A stretch of 64,000 nucleotides of DNA, taken from assembly GCA_000411415.1 (NCBI GenBank), contig KE150450.1:255787-319786 (forward strand), read 5' to 3'. This document shows, in pieces, positions 62,168 to 64,000 of this stretch. The notes below the pieces were generated by a model. The model did no database searches. It was not told the DNA's origin and saw only the letters and a list, made by a program, of their open reading frames with translations. The translations under genes and the position numbers were made by a program. This DNA comes from Actinomyces sp. HPA0247. Its GTDB lineage: Bacteria; Actinomycetota; Actinomycetes; Actinomycetales; Actinomycetaceae. How positions within the stretch are numbered: position 1 is the stretch's first letter; every line of letters begins with the position of its first letter.

Positions 62168-64000
62168 GTGGTGCAGGAAGCAACGCAGTCACCCGAATCT
62201 GAGCACGAACCATCTGCGCTCGCCAAGATCCTCGCCCCGATCGGCGCCACCCTGCAGACACTCTGGCTCCTACTCTCCTCACTCACGCGACTCACCGTCC
62301 GCTGGCTCTCGCGCTGCCCCGCCACTGCGGTCCTGACCGTTGCGCTCATGATCGCCTCGGCGTCCTACTGGGTGTGGCGCGGCCAGTTTCAGGCCCTCGA
62401 AGCCGACCCGTCCAGCCCCCACTGGTGGGCCATTCTCTCCTCCGTCGGCGCGGTTCCCGGCAACTTCATCGCGACGGCTGTGCTCGGCATCATCGTCATG
62501 ATCGTCGCGGGCGGCGCGGCCGAGCGGCACCTGGGTACCCGCGCATGGATCGCCGCCGCCGCAGCCGGACAGATCGTCGGCGTCGCCGCCACCTGGCTGA
62601 CGCTTCCGACGCTCACGCGCGTGTTCGCCACCTGGGGACAGACCATCGACGCGGGAAGCCTGTGGGGCACCAGCCTCGTCCTCGTCGCGCTCGTGGGTGC
62701 GGCCGCGCAATCGCTGGCCTCCCACTGGCGCTGGCGCGCACACTTCCTTCTCATCGGCATCCTCGTCCTATCTGCCGCAATCCTCGGGTCCGCGATCTCC
62801 TACGCGCGCGTGTGGGCTCTCCTCGCGGGCATGGTGGCCGCGCGGCTTGCTGGCGTGCGCGGCCCGCGCACCGACTCCCTCGACGACATCACGATCGGCC
62901 GCCAGCTCGCCTCCGTCTCCGCCCTGTGTTGGGCGTGCGCGGCTACCCTGACGGTCGTGGCCTCGTCCCCCGAGGGCCCTCTCGGGCAGATGCGCTGGTC
63001 GCTGGGACCGGCGTGGTGGCTCGAAGGACGCACGGGCATCATCGCAACCCTCCTGTGTCTGGCACCCATCACGCTTCAGCTCATCTTCGCCTACGGCTTG
63101 CGTAAGGGCCGTCGCGCCGCCTACTACGGCACCCTCATCCTGCAGCTCGTTCTCGGCCTCTCGACCGTCGCGTCGACGGCTACTGCCCTCGCCCAGGGCA
63201 CCGACGAGAACGGCATGGCCAGGCCCGAGCTCGTGACCACGGCGTCGCTCCTCCTCGTCCCCGTCATCCTCAACATCGCCCTGTGCGCCATCACGTGGTC
63301 GGTGCGCCGCGCCTTCACCATCCACGCGGTGCCTTCCACGACCTCGACCCTGCTGCGCCGCTGGCTGATCCTCATGGCGGCCTGCGCGGGCGCTGTCCTC
63401 GTCCTTGGTTTCCTCACGAGCGACTCGTTCGTCCCCCTCGACGCTCTCAACTCCGGCGATGAGCTCACTGTCACCGACTACGCCTCACCACTGCAGATCT
63501 TCCACGACTACCTGCTCGCTCTGCTCCCCACGGCAACCGCCTCGATCTTCGAGCCGTCCCTCGTTCCGATGACCCTCTTCGCCGAGGCACCGGTCCAGTG
63601 GGTGCCCCTCGTCGCCTGGGTGGGCACGCTCGTGATCATCCTGAGCGCGCTGCTGGCCAGGCCTCGTATCCCGCAGTCCTCACCGCTCGAGCGCCTCACG
63701 CCGCTCCTGCGCGCCCACGGCGGCGGCACGCTCGGATGGATGCAAACGTGGGCGGGCAACCAGGTGTGGGTGTCTGAGTCGGGCGAGGCGGGGGCCGCCT
63801 ACCGCGGGTCGGGCGGCGTCGCGCTGACGGTCACCGACCTCGCGTACGAACCGGGCAAGGCCACCGAAGCCATCGCACAGTTCGCGTCCTTCGCGTCCTC
63901 CGCGGGCCTGACCCCCGCGCTCTACTCGGTCCACGAGGAACTCGCGCAGGCCGCGCGCGAGGAGGGCTGGACGATCATGCAGGTCGCCGAAGAATCCCTG
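62168..64000 (+). CDS. Membrane protein with C-terminal DUF2156 (MprF-like) domain, 3' end outside window
   Basis: Open to the window end; 611 codons visible. GTG 62168 (a second in-frame GTG follows) after GAGAGGAC. Residues about 55-480 hold many hydrophobic helices; an early segment 'GNFIATAVLGIIVMIVAGG' then 'AERHLGTRAWIAA' recalls rhomboid-type folds. From about residue 500 a soluble domain starts: 'LLRAHGGGTLGWMQTW', 'YRGSGGVALTVTDL', 'FASSAGLTPALYSVHEEL', 'GWTIMQVAEESL', as in DUF2156 of lysyl-phosphatidylglycerol synthases. Probable role in aminoacylation of lipids or related substrates. Confidence 0.72.
   Translation, partial: MVQEATQSPESEHEPSALAKILAPIGATLQTLWLLLSSLTRLTVRWLSRCPATAVLTVALMIASASYWVWRGQFQALEADPSSPHWWAILSSVGAVPGNFIATAVLGIIVMIVAGGAAERHLGTRAWIAAAAAGQIVGVAATWLTLPTLTRVFATWGQTIDAGSLWGTSLVLVALVGAAAQSLASHWRWRAHFLLIGILVLSAAILGSAISYARVWALLAGMVAARLAGVRGPRTDSLDDITIGRQLASVSALCWACAATLTVVASSPEGPLGQMRWSLGPAWWLEGRTGIIATLLCLAPITLQLIFAYGLRKGRRAAYYGTLILQLVLGLSTVASTATALAQGTDENGMARPELVTTASLLLVPVILNIALCAITWSVRRAFTIHAVPSTTSTLLRRWLILMAACAGAVLVLGFLTSDSFVPLDALNSGDELTVTDYASPLQIFHDYLLALLPTATASIFEPSLVPMTLFAEAPVQWVPLVAWVGTLVIILSALLARPRIPQSSPLERLTPLLRAHGGGTLGWMQTWAGNQVWVSESGEAGAAYRGSGGVALTVTDLAYEPGKATEAIAQFASFASSAGLTPALYSVHEELAQAAREEGWTIMQVAEESL

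Overview
The window is a stretch of a high-GC actinobacterial chromosome. A WhiB3/WhiD-type regulator, sortase-anchored surface enzymes (LPRTG and LARTG tails), a DtxR-type iron box, a CIRCE element in front of groES, apparent leaderless promoters and a two-domain 6-phosphofructokinase all fit an Actinomycetaceae member, probably the Schaalia/Actinomyces group. The species call is inference from gene content, not from a marker gene.

Bases 1-9770 form an accessory island of clearly lower GC. It opens with the 3' end of a secreted polymorphic toxin carrying a TNT-like (NAD+ glycohydrolase) domain. A short orphan TNT cassette follows, overlapped by its putative immunity gene, and then nine more small genes of what looks like one immunity family (Imm61-like). 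Four of these (types A-B-C-D, 3460-5714) recur as A'-B'-D'-C' (7450-9760). Between the two blocks sit the last strand of an ADP-ribosyltransferase (ART) toxin, a large unknown gene (U), and a small ART-like gene. A full-length paralogue of U lies alone at 26324-27199. The island therefore reads as a toxin/immunity cassette bank built around NAD-consuming toxins.

Bases 9950-18990 are central carbon metabolism: pgi, tandem-domain pfkA, a dicarboxylate/amino-acid symporter, pta and ackA. A DUF3800 gene broken by one amber codon is inserted after ackA between two 98-bp direct repeats (3' end of ackA plus its terminator). Bases 20300-26145 are an NAD cluster: a sirtuin, a divergent NAD-kinase-like protein with an SPFH/band-7 partner, the NrtR-type regulator, and NadE. 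Bases 27430-31454 are an iron-regulated siderophore ABC importer.

Bases 33350-49330, all on the minus strand, form a coherent nucleic-acid scavenging pathway. A cell-wall nuclease degrades extracellular DNA, a cell-wall 5'-nucleotidase removes phosphate, and a BMP-type ABC transporter imports nucleosides. Cdd, DeoA, DeoD, a phosphopentomutase-like enzyme and DeoC then convert them to central metabolites, with a SorC/DeoR-type regulator. A shared operator-like half-site lies in front of the nuclease, the BMP lipoprotein and the deo operon. The remainder holds GuaB3 and GuaB, an exonuclease, a transaldolase-like aldolase, an AGE-family epimerase, a MerR-type regulator, WhiB, a DsbA-like thiol protein, GroES, a methyltransferase, a GCS2-type ligase and the start of a DUF2156 (MprF-like) membrane protein.

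Three kinds of non-coding structure stand out. (1) A 13-bp word, CCCCGGCCTCGTC, occurs 10 times exactly and its 11-bp core about 20 times. It sits mostly in intergenic DNA, in disordered protein tails and as inverted pairs in terminators, much like DNA uptake sequences in other phyla. (2) Two convergent arrays of a 19-bp-period GGATAGG iteron, with identical geometry, lie between convergent genes at 21130 and 52076. (3) A 1.1-kb repeat nest at 51580-52663 contains two MITE-like 107-bp elements.
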